From positions 186,001 through 250,000 of the forward strand of contig JAHZBZ010000002.1 in NCBI GenBank assembly GCA_019423125.1: DNA of 64,000 nt. The letters are read 5' to 3'. Source of the DNA: Bacillota bacterium (lineage in GTDB: Bacteria; Bacillota; Clostridia; Christensenellales; Borkfalkiaceae). The notes beneath the pieces were generated by a model. The model was not told where the DNA came from. It saw only the letters and a program-made list of their open reading frames with translations, and made no database searches. Below, one piece after another: positions 46,524 to 55,010 of the stretch (position 1 is the stretch's first letter; each line of letters opens with the position of its first letter). A program made the position numbers and the translations under genes.

Positions 46524-46550
46524 GAGGATGCCGCACGGCATCCTCTTTTT
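46524..46550 (+). terminator. Intrinsic terminator of the acyl-CoA synthetase gene
   Basis: GAGGATGCC and GGCATCCTC form a 9-bp stem with a 4-base loop followed by five Ts, ten bases after the stop codon. Confidence 0.9.
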
Positions 46551-46627
46551 CTTCCGCTATGCACCTTGCCCCCGCTATTTTTCGAGGCGGCAGATTTTTG
46601 CCGTCTGACCGCAACAACCAAAATAGT

Positions 46628-46654
46628 GCGCCCGTGCAAAAATCACACGGGCGC
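46628..46654. terminator. GC hairpin between convergent genes
   Basis: A perfect stem of GCGCCCGTG and CACGGGCGC with a 9-base loop lies between the synthetase terminator and the yerC terminator. There is no T tract on either side. Confidence 0.4.
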
Positions 46655-46663
46655 GACTGTCAG

Positions 46664-46707
46664 ATTCTAAAATAAAGGCCGCCCGAAATACATCTTTCGG
46701 TGCGGCC
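46664..46707 (-). terminator. Intrinsic terminator of the amino-acid ABC/yerC operon
   Basis: On the minus strand GGCCGCACCGAAA pairs with TTTCGGGCGGCC (one internal mismatch region), followed by TTTATTTTAG. It lies just after the yerC stop. Confidence 0.8.
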
Positions 46708-46724
46708 GTCTTTCTGCTTTGTTG

Positions 46725-47000
46725 TCAGTTCCTCGGCAGAAAACGCGCATAGGCGCCTCCGCCGTGGCGGACGGCACGCGAAACGCGCGAAAGGGTCGCC
46801 GACGAGATGCCCGTGCGCTCGATGATCTCCGCATAGGTCTTTCCCTCGACGATGAGCTTTGCCGCGCTCACGCGCTGCGCCATCTTTTCCACTTCCTGAT
46901 AGGTGCAAAGGTCGCTCAAAAGTGCGGAGACGTCCTCGACGCTCTCGCAGTTGAGCAGCGTGCGGCACAACAGCGTTGTCATCTCTTCGCTCTCTTTCAT
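46725..47000 (-). CDS. yerC: TrpR-like protein, YerC/YecD family
   Basis: The 91-residue all-helical protein has the TrpR-type helix-turn-helix: LCTYQEVEKMAQRVSAAKLI, then the recognition unit GKTYAEIIERTGISSATLSRV. The start MKESEEM and the length match the YerC/YecD branch, which lacks a proven co-repressor. It begins eight bases after the ABC ATPase gene and ends the operon. The setting suggests it could regulate amino-acid uptake, possibly in response to tryptophan or another ligand; this is inference. Confidence 0.87.
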   Translation of the reverse strand: MKESEEMTTLLCRTLLNCESVEDVSALLSDLCTYQEVEKMAQRVSAAKLIVEGKTYAEIIERTGISSATLSRVSRAVRHGGGAYARFLPRN

Positions 47001-47008
47001 AGGTCGCC

Positions 47009-47884
47009 TCAGAAGATCTCTTCCAAAGATTTACGCAGGAAGGCGCGCGTCTTTTCGCTCTTCGGCGCGTCGAACACCTCTTCGGGCGTTCCCTGCTCTT
47101 CAATGACGCCGTCCGCCATGAAGATGACGCGGTCGGCAACCTTCTTCGCAAATTCCATCTCGTGCGTGACGACGATCATCGTGCTGTCCGAAGATTTCAG
47201 ACCCTTGATGACTTTGAGCACCTCACCCGTCAGCTCGGGATCGAGCGCGGAAGTCGGCTCGTCAAAACATAGGATGTCGGGACTGAGCGCGAGAGCGCGT
47301 GCGATCGCGACGCGCTGTTGCTGTCCGCCCGAAAGTTCGAACGGATAGGCGTTGCGCTTTTCGGTGAGTCCTACGCGAGCGAGGAGCTCTTCCGTCCTGT
47401 CCGCGATGCGCTGTTTTTGATTTGAGCGGATCTCGTCCAGGACGATCTTCTGCTCGCGTTTAAGGCGCGCCCTGTCCGAAGCAGGCGCCTGCGCGAGCGT
47501 TTTTTTGAAAGCCGCGCGCTTATTGCGGTATTCCTGCTTTGCGAGGAGCGTCTGCGCGAGCGTGATGTTCGCATAAACGCTGTACTGCGGGAACAGGTTG
47601 AACTGCTGAAAAACGAGCCCGAAATGCAGGCGCTTTTCGCGGATCTGCGCGTCCGTCCTGCCGCTCTTTTCGGAGGCATCGAACAACTTTTCCCCGCCGA
47701 GATAGAGCTGTCCTTCGTCGGGCATCTCAAGAAAATTGATGCAACGCAGAAGGGTGGTCTTGCCGCCGCCCGACGATCCGATGATCGCGAGCACTTCCCC
47801 TTTCTCGAGGGTGAAAGAGATGCCCTTGAGCACCTCGTTCTCACCAAATTTTTTTCTGTAATCTCTGATCTCAAGAAACGCCAT
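47009..47884 (-). CDS. Polar amino-acid ABC transporter ATP-binding protein with internal insertion
   Basis: The 291-residue ATPase has Walker [10 protein letters not shown] (36-44), the Q-loop FQQFNLF (92-98), the signature LSGGQQQR (184-191), Walker B LCFDEP (205-210) and the H-loop VVTHEM. This is the GlnQ/HisP class. It is about 45 residues longer than usual because of a charged helical insertion at about 112-163, between the Q-loop and the signature. It pairs with the permease and binding protein upstream. Substrate is a polar or other amino acid, not resolved. Confidence 0.93.
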   Translation of the reverse strand: MAFLEIRDYRKKFGENEVLKGISFTLEKGEVLAIIGSSGGGKTTLLRCINFLEMPDEGQLYLGGEKLFDASEKSGRTDAQIREKRLHFGLVFQQFNLFPQYSVYANITLAQTLLAKQEYRNKRAAFKKTLAQAPASDRARLKREQKIVLDEIRSNQKQRIADRTEELLARVGLTEKRNAYPFELSGGQQQRVAIARALALSPDILCFDEPTSALDPELTGEVLKVIKGLKSSDSTMIVVTHEMEFAKKVADRVIFMADGVIEEQGTPEEVFDAPKSEKTRAFLRKSLEEIF

Positions 47885-47887
47885 GGC

Positions 47888-48535
47888 TTACACCCTGAAA
47901 TAGTTGAGCTTCTTTTCGACGAAGCCGAACAGAAGCGTGAGAATGCCGACAAAGATGAGATAATACACAGCCGTATAGAAAAGCGGCCAAATGAGACCCT
48001 TGACGGTATAATCGTAGGCAACTTTTAAGATCTCTTCGACGACGATGATGCGCGCCAGCGACGTGTCCTTGACAAGCGTGATGATCTCGTTGGACATAGG
48101 CGGAACGATGCGCTTTACGACCTGCAAAAGCACGACGCGGAAAAAGATCTGCGATCGCGTCATGCCGAGAACCTGCCCCGCTTCATACTGCCCTTTGGAA
48201 ATACTTTGGATACCGCCACGGTAGATCTCTGAAAAATAGCAGGCATAGTTTATCACGAACGCCACGATCACCGCGACGACGCGATTGAGGAACCCCCACT
48301 GAAACAAGAGCGCGGGACCGTAATAGACCACCAGGATCTGCAACATCAGCGGCGTGCCCCGAATGATCCAGACAAACACCTTCACGACGGCGCTGAGCGG
48401 TTTGAACGGCGCCATCGAACCGAAGGCAAGCACAAGCCCCAACGGCAGGGCGAAAACAAGTGTCGCGAGAAAGATCAGACAAGTCACGCCGAAGCCGTTG
48501 AGCAGATTGAGCGTTACTTCCCAAAAAAGATCCAT
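47888..48535 (-). CDS. Amino-acid ABC transporter permease
   Basis: The 215-residue protein of the HisM/GlnP family has about five membrane helices. The coupling motif EIYRGGIQSISKGQYEAGQVLGM (in two parts at about 109-131) is the EAA loop that docks to the ATPase. Its N-terminus and FVWIIRGTPLMLQILVVYYG stretch are also typical. It lies three bases before the ATPase gene. One permease gene is present, so it probably forms a homodimer. Confidence 0.94.
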   Translation of the reverse strand: MDLFWEVTLNLLNGFGVTCLIFLATLVFALPLGLVLAFGSMAPFKPLSAVVKVFVWIIRGTPLMLQILVVYYGPALLFQWGFLNRVVAVIVAFVINYACYFSEIYRGGIQSISKGQYEAGQVLGMTRSQIFFRVVLLQVVKRIVPPMSNEIITLVKDTSLARIIVVEEILKVAYDYTVKGLIWPLFYTAVYYLIFVGILTLLFGFVEKKLNYFRV

Positions 48536-48545
48536 GACAAGCCGC

Positions 48546-49304
48546 TCAGTTGATGCCGTACTTTTCTTTCAGCCCCGCGATCGTGCCGTCCGTGGCATAT
48601 TTCGCAAGAAGCTCGTCGATCTGCGAGCAAAGCTCGGAATCCGACTTGCGGAATCCGACCGCAAACTCTTCCTCCGCAAACCCGACGTCGGCAAACGTGA
48701 GGTCTTTGTAATCGCCCGTACCGCAGATGCTCTGCGCGAGCGTCTTATCGACAACGGCGATGTCGGAAGAACCCGTCTTCACTTCCAGGAAGGTATCGAG
48801 CTGTTTTTCCTGCGAGAGAAGTTTACTCTCGTCGATGTTCAGATCGCCGAGAACGCTCTCAGCCGCAGAGCCTCCCTCAAACGCGATGCTCTGGGCGTTC
48901 GCAAGGTCTGCTGTCGTCTTAAATTTGTCCTTGTCCGCAGAGCGAACGACGACCACCTGCTGGTTTACGAGATAAGGATCAGTCAAAAGGATCGCTTCTT
49001 TCAGCTCGTCCGTCACAGTCATTCCGTTCCAGATGCAGTCGATTTCCTTCGCGTTGAGCGAAACGATCTTCGTCTCCCATACGATCTCAACAAATTCGAC
49101 ATTATATCCGAGCTCGCCGAAAGCCTTTTCCGCAAGTTCGGCATCGAAACCGACCCACTCGCCGTTTTCATCCTTATAGTCCATCGGATCGTAAAGCGTG
49201 ACGCCGACCTTGATCGTTTCACCGTCTCCCCCGCATGCGGAAAACGCGACGATGCCCGTCAGAAGCAACACCAGCGAACAGAGGATCGCCAAAAGTTTTT
49301 TCAT
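48546..49304 (-). CDS. Amino-acid ABC transporter substrate-binding lipoprotein
   Basis: The 252-residue protein has a lipoprotein signal peptide ending in the lipobox FSAC (Cys about 24). The mature part is a type II periplasmic-binding fold of the GlnH/HisJ family, with the usual GFDAELAEKAFGELGY and DCIWNGMTVTDELKEAI segments. It captures amino acids outside the membrane and hands them to the permease. It leads the operon from a strong promoter. Confidence 0.93.
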   Translation of the reverse strand: MKKLLAILCSLVLLLTGIVAFSACGGDGETIKVGVTLYDPMDYKDENGEWVGFDAELAEKAFGELGYNVEFVEIVWETKIVSLNAKEIDCIWNGMTVTDELKEAILLTDPYLVNQQVVVVRSADKDKFKTTADLANAQSIAFEGGSAAESVLGDLNIDESKLLSQEKQLDTFLEVKTGSSDIAVVDKTLAQSICGTGDYKDLTFADVGFAEEEFAVGFRKSDSELCSQIDELLAKYATDGTIAGLKEKYGIN

Positions 49305-49351
49305 CTTCTTATTCTCCTTTTTATCGCCGCTTTACTCGCGGCAACGCTATT

Positions 49352-49380
49352 ATTATACTTTATCGCGCTAAATTAGTAAA
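49352..49380 (-). promoter_or_regulatory. Promoter of the amino-acid ABC operon (TTTACT-N17-TATAAT)
   Basis: On the minus strand the -35 (49375-49380) and -10 (49352-49357) are 17 bases apart, about 50 bases before the binding-protein gene. Confidence 0.8.
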
Positions 49381-49479
49381 GTATTTTGAGGCGGCTTTTT
49401 TATTTTTTCACAAAAAAGAGCACCTCTTGCCTTTTCGACGGTGTTTTCCTGTCTTTTGCCCCCCTTCGCCGCAAACGAA

Positions 49480-49505
49480 GGCCGCCCGCATTCTTGCGGG
49501 CGGCC
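49480..49505. terminator. GC hairpin downstream of the histidine phosphatase gene
   Basis: A perfect 11-bp stem, GGCCGCCCGCA with its complement around a 4-base loop, about 50 bases after the phosphatase stop. T tracts are weak. The GCCGCCCGC arm is shared with the hairpins at 38901 and 63094. Confidence 0.55.
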
Positions 49506-49553
49506 GTTCAAAGAAATCCGACGGATAAAGTTTTTAAACTTACATAACAATTT

Positions 49554-50276
49554 TCAATGGCGCTCGTCCGAATCGAAGGTCTCGCAAAAACGCGCCGAAA
49601 AGGAAGGAGACTCCCCTGCCGCATAGAGATGCGACACATCGCCGTAACACGCCGCGCGGAAGGACGCAATGCCGCATTCCCTCTCCTCCGTGTAGACGAC
49701 GGTCACCGAAGTGGGCGCCGCCGCAAAATATTGCAGCAGCGGAATCGGAGAAAGCCCGAACAAGTGAGAAAGGAGGATGCCCGTCGTGCCGAAGTGACAG
49801 AAAAACGCGAGCGTATCGCGGTTGGGACGCACCGCCCTGTAATAACTGCCGCAACGCTCATAGCCGTGCGCGGCGAGAAGTTTGTCCAGCCCCTCGCACG
49901 CCTCGCGATACTTTTCGGGAACGGCGCTTTGGGAAATAAACGGCTCATTCAGCCAGTTATCCGCCTCGCGCAGGCGCGGATGTCCGTCCAGAAAAGCGGG
50001 AAGCAGATCCCAGACGAGGTGCTCCTCCCCCGTTTCGGGCAGGCGGACAAGATGCGTGAACTCGTGCAGCCAGGAAAAGGTCTCTCCCGTGCGGCCGAGA
50101 CGCGCAAGCGTCGGTTCCGCCGTGCGCTGCGCCCTGCCCTGCGGCGATAGAAAAATATGATCGAGGCGCTCTTTTTCAAGCCTGTCCGCGAGCAACTGCG
50201 CTTCGCGAAAGCCCTTTTCAGTCAACGAATCGTGTTCGTAATCGGGATCGCCGTGGCGAATGAAGAGAAGGCGCAT
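49554..50276 (-). CDS. Histidine phosphatase superfamily protein
   Basis: The 240-residue protein has the catalytic LFIRHGDPD at the N-terminus (His8 phosphorylated), SPQGRAQRTAEP, and the second histidine in FFCHFGTTG (about residue 160). These define the phosphoglycerate mutase/phosphatase superfamily. A cofactor-type mutase is unlikely given the divergent sequence, so a broad phosphatase is favoured. It starts three bases after the aminotransferase stop, so the two are co-transcribed. Confidence 0.87.
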   Translation of the reverse strand: MRLLFIRHGDPDYEHDSLTEKGFREAQLLADRLEKERLDHIFLSPQGRAQRTAEPTLARLGRTGETFSWLHEFTHLVRLPETGEEHLVWDLLPAFLDGHPRLREADNWLNEPFISQSAVPEKYREACEGLDKLLAAHGYERCGSYYRAVRPNRDTLAFFCHFGTTGILLSHLFGLSPIPLLQYFAAAPTSVTVVYTEERECGIASFRAACYGDVSHLYAAGESPSFSARFCETFDSDERH

Positions 50277-50279
50277 GTC

Positions 50280-51464
50280 TTACAGACCGTATTCCTTTGC
50301 GAGTTTTTCAAAGGAAGGAAGCGAGCGCTCTATACGCTCGGGCGAGACGCAGTACGCGATGCGAACATATCCCTCGCACCCGAAATCATCGCCGGGGACA
50401 AGCAAAAGATCGTACTTCTTGGCGCGCTCACAGAAGGCGTTTGCATCCGTCTCGGGCGAGCGGACGAACAGGTAAAAGGCGCCGTCCGGCTGCACGCAGT
50501 GAAAGCCGAAGGAACGCAGGGCGCCCGCAAGACGGTCGCGGTTGCGCTCATACACGGAGACGTCGGACGTCACGCCCTGACAGCGGGCGACCATCTTCTG
50601 AAAGAGCGAAGGCGCGCACACATAGCCGAGCGCCCTGCCCGCGCCGCACACGGCGAGATGGAGATCTCGGGCGTTTTCGGCGTCGGGATTCACGAAGATG
50701 TAGCCGATGCGCTCGCCCGGAAGGGAGAGCGATTTGGAATAGGAATAACACACAAAAGTGTTTTTATAGTATTTGGTGAGATACGGAACTTTCACGCCGC
50801 CGTAGACGAGCTCGCGGTACGGCTCGTCGGTGATGAGGTAGATGGGCTTTCCGAATTGAGCGGAGCGCTCCTCGAGCAATTTTGCAAGGCGGACGATCGT
50901 CTGTTCGTTGTACACGACGCCGCTCGGATTGTTGGGCGAATTGATGAGAACTGCCGCCGTTTTTTCGTTTATCGCGCCTTCAAGAAGGGAAAAATCGATC
51001 TGGAAGGTGTCGGGATCGGATGCGAGCGCGACCAGTTTCGCACCTGCCGTCTCGGCGAAGACCTTGTATTCCGTAAAATAAGGCGCAAAGGTGATCACTT
51101 CGTCGCCCGCGTTGCAGAGCGCCGAGAGCGTGATGGTCAGCGACGCCGCCGCGCCGCAGGTCATGTACAGCCAGTCCGCCTCACATTTCACGCCGTGCGT
51201 CTCGCGGATGTAACGCGCAATGGCGGCGCGCACGCCCGCATCGCCCTGCGCGGACGTATAGCCGTGCAGCGCGGTCGCATCCTCCTCTTTCAAAAGGGAA
51301 ATGAGGGTGTCCTCCACGATCTGCGGAGGCTGAACGCTCGGGTTGCCGAGGCTGAAATCGAAGACGTTTTCGGCGCCCACCTGCGCCGCGCGCTGTTTGC
51401 CGAACTCGAAGATCTCGCGGATCACCGAGCGCTTGCTTCCGAGTTGATACATTCTCTGATTCAT
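50280..51464 (-). CDS. Class I pyridoxal-phosphate aminotransferase
   Basis: The 394-residue protein belongs to the aspartate/aromatic aminotransferase fold type I. It has FSLGNPSVQPP at the start, NSPNNPSG for the carboxylate and PLP contacts, DEPYRELVYGG, the PLP lysine in YSYSKSLSLPGERIGY and a C-terminal arginine in VRIAYC. It transfers amino groups between an amino acid and 2-oxoglutarate or a similar acceptor. The exact substrate cannot be told. It leads a two-gene operon with the histidine phosphatase. Confidence 0.92.
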   Translation of the reverse strand: MNQRMYQLGSKRSVIREIFEFGKQRAAQVGAENVFDFSLGNPSVQPPQIVEDTLISLLKEEDATALHGYTSAQGDAGVRAAIARYIRETHGVKCEADWLYMTCGAAASLTITLSALCNAGDEVITFAPYFTEYKVFAETAGAKLVALASDPDTFQIDFSLLEGAINEKTAAVLINSPNNPSGVVYNEQTIVRLAKLLEERSAQFGKPIYLITDEPYRELVYGGVKVPYLTKYYKNTFVCYSYSKSLSLPGERIGYIFVNPDAENARDLHLAVCGAGRALGYVCAPSLFQKMVARCQGVTSDVSVYERNRDRLAGALRSFGFHCVQPDGAFYLFVRSPETDANAFCERAKKYDLLLVPGDDFGCEGYVRIAYCVSPERIERSLPSFEKLAKEYGL

Positions 51465-51493
51465 GACATTCTCCTTCGCTGTTTTTCCGATTC

Positions 51494-51522
51494 ATTATAC
51501 CACAAACGCGCGCGCCTTTCAA
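51494..51522 (-). promoter_or_regulatory. Promoter of the aminotransferase operon (TTGAAA-N17-TATAAT)
   Basis: On the minus strand the -35 (51517-51522) and -10 (51494-51499) are 17 bases apart. Confidence 0.8.
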
Positions 51523-51579
51523 CAATTCTGCACGCTCACAAAAATCCTTTTTGTTCGGCGCATACCTTTTTTTCAATGC

Positions 51580-51608
51580 TTGACAAAAGATGCAAAAAAA
51601 ACTATAAT
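51580..51608 (+). promoter_or_regulatory. Promoter of mgtE (TTGACA-N17-TATAAT)
   Basis: This is a full consensus promoter. The leader is only about 30 bases, so there is no room for a magnesium riboswitch of the ykoK type. Confidence 0.9.
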
Positions 51609-51643
51609 CTTTACTAGAAAAAACCGGAAAGGAGGGCGCTTTC

Positions 51644-53347
51644 ATGCAGGAAAAGATCATTCAGCTTCTAGACGAAGAGCGCACCGAGGATCTGCACGCG
51701 CTGCTCGACTCCATCCCGCTCGAAGAACTTGCAAAGATCATGGAGAGCCTTGACAGCGACCGCCTGACCGCCCTCTTTGACTGTCTGGACAAAGAGACGG
51801 CCGCAGACGTGTTCGTCCTGCTCAACAGCGAGACTCAGAAACGCGTACTCAAGGATTTTTCGGACGTCAAGCTCCAGTCCGTCACCGACGAGATCCTCGA
51901 CGACGACGTGGAGGAACTGCTCGGCAGCATGCCGCAGGATGTCGTACACGAAGTCCTGCTCAAGGCGACGCCCGAAAACAGAAACGACAAGATCGTCGAG
52001 ATCCTCGATTATCTCGAAGAGAAGAAGTTTTCTCTCTTAAAGCCTCTTCTCGCCGAACTCGAGCCTGCCGATCTTGCGGAGATCTTTGCGGAGCTGGACG
52101 AAAAAGACCTCCCCATCGTCTTCCGTCTGTTGCCCAAAGAGCTCGCGGCGGAAGCATTTGTCGAGATGAACAGTGCTCAGCAGGAACTGCTCATCCGCTC
52201 TTTTTCGGATAAAGAGCTCAAGCTCATCCTCGATGAGCTGTTCGTGGACGATACCGTCGACCTGATCGAAGAGATGCCCGCCAACGTCGTCAAGCGCATT
52301 CTCTTGCAGGCGGACGGCGAGACGCGCAAGGAGATCAACGAGATCCTGAAATACCCCAAAGACAGCGCGGGAAGCCTGATGACGACGGAATGCATCTCCC
52401 TGCGCGCACACATGACGGTGCGGGAATGCTTCGAAAAGATCCGCAAAGAGGCGATCGACAAAGAGACCATCTACACCTGCTACATCACCAACGACGAAAA
52501 GACGCTGATCGGCATCGTGACCGTAAAAGACCTGCTCCTGCACGGCTATGAAGAGAAGGTGGAGACCTTCATGGAGACCAATTTTGTCTTCGTGAACACG
52601 CAGGAGGACAAAGAGGAAGTTGCGAATCTCCTCTCTAAGTACGACCTGCTTTCCGTGCCGGTCGTCGATCAGGAAAATCGCCTTGTCGGCATCATCACCG
52701 TCGACGACGCACTCGACGTCATCACGGAAGAGGCGACGGAAGATATCTCGTTCATCAATTCGGTCACGCCGTCGGACAAGCCCTACCTCGAGACGGGTGT
52801 GTTCAAGATCTATCTGCACCGCTTGCCCTGGCTTTGCATCCTGATGGTCAGCGCGACGTTTACGGGGCTCATCCTCAACACCTACGAGCAGATGCTCTCT
52901 ACCCTGCTCGTCGCCTGCGTGCCCATGGTCATGGGAACGGGCGGCAACGCGGGTAGCCAGGCATCCGTCACCGTCATCCGCGGCATGGCGCTCGATGAAA
53001 TACGGCCGCGCGATATCTTGCAGGTCATATGGAAAGAGATGCGCGTATCCGTGATCGTCGGGCTTTCCGTAGGCATCGTGTGCTTTGCGAAACTTCAGCT
53101 CATCGACCGCCTGATCTTCGGATACGACTACACCCTGCTCTATTCCCTCGCGATCGGGTGCGCCGTCGCGATCGCAGTGGTCGTCGCAAAGATCGTCGGG
53201 TGCTGCGTCCCCATCTTCGCAAAGGCGATCAACATCGACCCCGCAGTGTTTGCGAACCCCTTTATCACGACCATCACTGACGTGCTTTCCCTGCTCATCT
53301 TCTGCGGCGTGACGCTCGGAATTTTTCACCTCGGCGCAATTGTCTGA
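51644..53347 (+). CDS. mgtE: Magnesium transporter MgtE with duplicated N-terminal domain
   Basis: The 567-residue protein is about 115 residues longer than a standard MgtE. The extra length is a repeat of the superhelical MgtE N domain: residues 31-121 and 146-235 align, for example SDVKLQSVTDEILDDDVEEL with SDKELKLILDELFVDDTVDL. Two CBS domains follow (about 247-365). Then come five membrane helices with the conserved MGTGGNAGSQAS pore motif. The soluble domains close the channel when cytosolic magnesium is high. It has a consensus promoter, a GGAGG ribosome site and a terminator. Confidence 0.94.
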   Translation: MQEKIIQLLDEERTEDLHALLDSIPLEELAKIMESLDSDRLTALFDCLDKETAADVFVLLNSETQKRVLKDFSDVKLQSVTDEILDDDVEELLGSMPQDVVHEVLLKATPENRNDKIVEILDYLEEKKFSLLKPLLAELEPADLAEIFAELDEKDLPIVFRLLPKELAAEAFVEMNSAQQELLIRSFSDKELKLILDELFVDDTVDLIEEMPANVVKRILLQADGETRKEINEILKYPKDSAGSLMTTECISLRAHMTVRECFEKIRKEAIDKETIYTCYITNDEKTLIGIVTVKDLLLHGYEEKVETFMETNFVFVNTQEDKEEVANLLSKYDLLSVPVVDQENRLVGIITVDDALDVITEEATEDISFINSVTPSDKPYLETGVFKIYLHRLPWLCILMVSATFTGLILNTYEQMLSTLLVACVPMVMGTGGNAGSQASVTVIRGMALDEIRPRDILQVIWKEMRVSVIVGLSVGIVCFAKLQLIDRLIFGYDYTLLYSLAIGCAVAIAVVVAKIVGCCVPIFAKAINIDPAVFANPFITTITDVLSLLIFCGVTLGIFHLGAIV

Positions 53348-53360
53348 CAAAGACATCTTG

Positions 53361-53394
53361 CGGGGCGCGGCGAAAGCCGCGCCCCGAACTTTTT
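53361..53394 (+). terminator. Intrinsic terminator of mgtE, first of three stacked hairpins
   Basis: CGGGGCGCGGC and GCCGCGCCCCG form an 11-bp stem with a GAAA-type loop followed by AACTTTTT. Confidence 0.85.
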
Positions 53395-53400
53395 CAAATG

Positions 53401-53490
53401 CCCGCGCCTGCGCAAATTTTTGCGCAGGCGCGGGCATCTCTTTACACAACGAACGAGCCGCGCTGCGCAAGGAAACTTGCGCAGCGCGGC
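53401..53490. terminator. Two further GC hairpins between mgtE and the AEC carrier gene
   Basis: CCCGCGCCTGCGCA (53401-53414) pairs with 53421-53434, and GCCGCGCTGCGCAAG (53457-53471) pairs with 53476-53490. Neither has a clear T tract. The second lies five bases from the AEC stop codon on the minus strand and may end that transcript. Confidence 0.5.
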
Positions 53491-53495
53491 TGCAT

Positions 53496-54437
53496 TTAAA
53501 TGACTTCTATGAGCAGCATGAGCACGGGGATGGTCAAGATACAGAGCAATGTGTTCATGAGCGTGGACGCCGCCGCCATCTCCCGATCGCCGCCGAACAT
53601 CTCCGCAAAGTTCAGCGCGGAAGAGGCGGAGGGCATCGCGGCGATGACATACAGCGCGATGATGACAAAGCGCTCGATCGGAAAAACAAGCCCGACGAGG
53701 AGCATTACACCCAGCGAAAGCAAGGGCGATAAGATCAGCTTGATAAATGCGACGACATACACCTTCACGTCGTTGACGAGACGAACGAGGCGCATATCCG
53801 CAAGGCGGATGCCCAGGATGAGCATGGAGAGCGGAAGGGTCATATCGCCGAGATAGGATATGGGCTTGATCACCTGTTCGGGAAGCGACACGTTCAGAAA
53901 GAAAAAAGGCAGAGCGACGATCACCGCGATCGTGGGCGGATTGAGAATGATCTTGAGCGGATTGATGCGCTTGCGCTCCCCCGTCACGGCATAGACGCCG
54001 AGCGTCCATGTCGTCGCGTTGAAGGCGATATTGTAGACGACCGTATAGAGAACGAGCTGTTCGTTGCCCGGAAAGAGCATCTCCATCACGGGAATGCCCA
54101 TGAAACCGACGTTTCCGAGGTAAGAGCAGGCGACACACACGCGGTTGGCCGCAGCATCTTTTCCCCGCAGGAAAAACAGCTTCGCAACAAAGTAGATGAG
54201 CAATTGCAGTGCGACCGCAAACAGAATGACCCAGGCAAAATCGGGAAGCATCGACGCGTCGAACGTCTTGTTCAACAGCGATGACATCATCAGAAAAGGC
54301 TGGGAAACATACAACAGCACGACCGCGAGCACGCTCGCGGAGTTCTCAGGCAACAGCCTGACCTTGCGCAGAAGATATCCGGGCACCGCCAGCACGACGA
54401 CTACGGCGACCGTAACCAATGTAGAAAGAAAATTCAT
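53496..54437 (-). CDS. AEC family transporter (auxin-efflux-carrier type)
   Basis: The 313-residue protein has about ten membrane helices in two repeats, each with a broken helix. Family landmarks include GYLLRKVRLLPE, a conserved asparagine in SYLGNVGFMGIPV, and the C-terminal repeat around PSASSALNFAEMFGG. Known relatives export malate or other carboxylates and amino acids; the substrate here is unknown. It follows the phosphatase gene by 22 bases, suggesting one transcript. Confidence 0.88.
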   Translation of the reverse strand: MNFLSTLVTVAVVVVLAVPGYLLRKVRLLPENSASVLAVVLLYVSQPFLMMSSLLNKTFDASMLPDFAWVILFAVALQLLIYFVAKLFFLRGKDAAANRVCVACSYLGNVGFMGIPVMEMLFPGNEQLVLYTVVYNIAFNATTWTLGVYAVTGERKRINPLKIILNPPTIAVIVALPFFFLNVSLPEQVIKPISYLGDMTLPLSMLILGIRLADMRLVRLVNDVKVYVVAFIKLILSPLLSLGVMLLVGLVFPIERFVIIALYVIAAMPSASSALNFAEMFGGDREMAAASTLMNTLLCILTIPVLMLLIEVI

Positions 54438-54459
54438 ACCCTCTCACCCTGTGATTTTT

Positions 54460-54942
54460 TCATCTCTCTCCCCCGCCCTTTTGCTCTGCACGTCCGCGTT
54501 CGGCAAGCCAATGCAGAAAGGCTTCGCATCCTTCGGCGATGTCCGCATAGGTCGAAGCAAAATCCCCCGTGTACCACGGGTCGGCGATGTCCCGCGGGCG
54601 TGCGGAAAAATCCAGAAGGCGGAACACCTTGTCCTGCGGGTCTCCGCCGCAGATGCGCAGGATCCCGCGCACGTTTGAGGTCTCCATTGCGAGGATATAG
54701 TCGAAGTTGTCGTAATCGGCGCGCTCGAGCCTGCGCGCGCGTTTGCCCGCGCAGGAAATGCCGTGCCGCGCGAGTTCGGCACGCGCGGGCGGATAGACGG
54801 GGTTGCCCTCTTCCTCGTCGCTGGTGCCCGCAGAGGCGGCAAAAACGGGCACATTCGCCCGCGCCGCAATGTCTTTAAAGATAAATTCGCCCATCGGCGA
54901 GCGGCATATATTGCCGAGACAGACAAAAAGAACTCTGACCAT
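54460..54942 (-). CDS. Low-molecular-weight protein tyrosine phosphatase
   Basis: The 160-residue protein has the C-x5-R loop VCLGNICRSP (Cys8, Arg14) right at the N-terminus and the acid DPWY (general acid Asp) near residue 120. Length and layout are those of bacterial LMW-PTPs, which dephosphorylate tyrosine on proteins or act on arginine phosphate. The start uses MVRVLFVC. It lies between atpC and the AEC carrier on the same strand. Confidence 0.92.
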   Translation of the reverse strand: MVRVLFVCLGNICRSPMGEFIFKDIAARANVPVFAASAGTSDEEEGNPVYPPARAELARHGISCAGKRARRLERADYDNFDYILAMETSNVRGILRICGGDPQDKVFRLLDFSARPRDIADPWYTGDFASTYADIAEGCEAFLHWLAERGRAEQKGGGER

Positions 54943-54965
54943 GTTTCCGACTCCTTACATGCAAA

Positions 54966-54984
54966 CGCCGCACGGCGTGCGGCG
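54966..54984 (-). terminator. Hairpin at the end of the ATP synthase operon
   Basis: CGCCGCAC and GTGCGGCG form an 8-bp stem with a GGC loop, followed by TTTGC on the minus strand. The short T tract suggests partial read-through into the phosphatase gene. Confidence 0.5.
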
Positions 54985-55010
54985 CCGTACGGCCCTCTGA
55001 CAGAAAAAGA

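Noticed and set aside
51500..51643. Magnesium (ykoK) riboswitch before mgtE
   Set aside because: The consensus promoter leaves only about 30 leader bases, far too short.
53342..53353. TGTCTGACA at the mgtE stop codon as a sixth copy of the palindromic repeat
   Set aside because: It shares only the inner 9 bases, lacks the TTATG and CATAA arms, and includes coding sequence.
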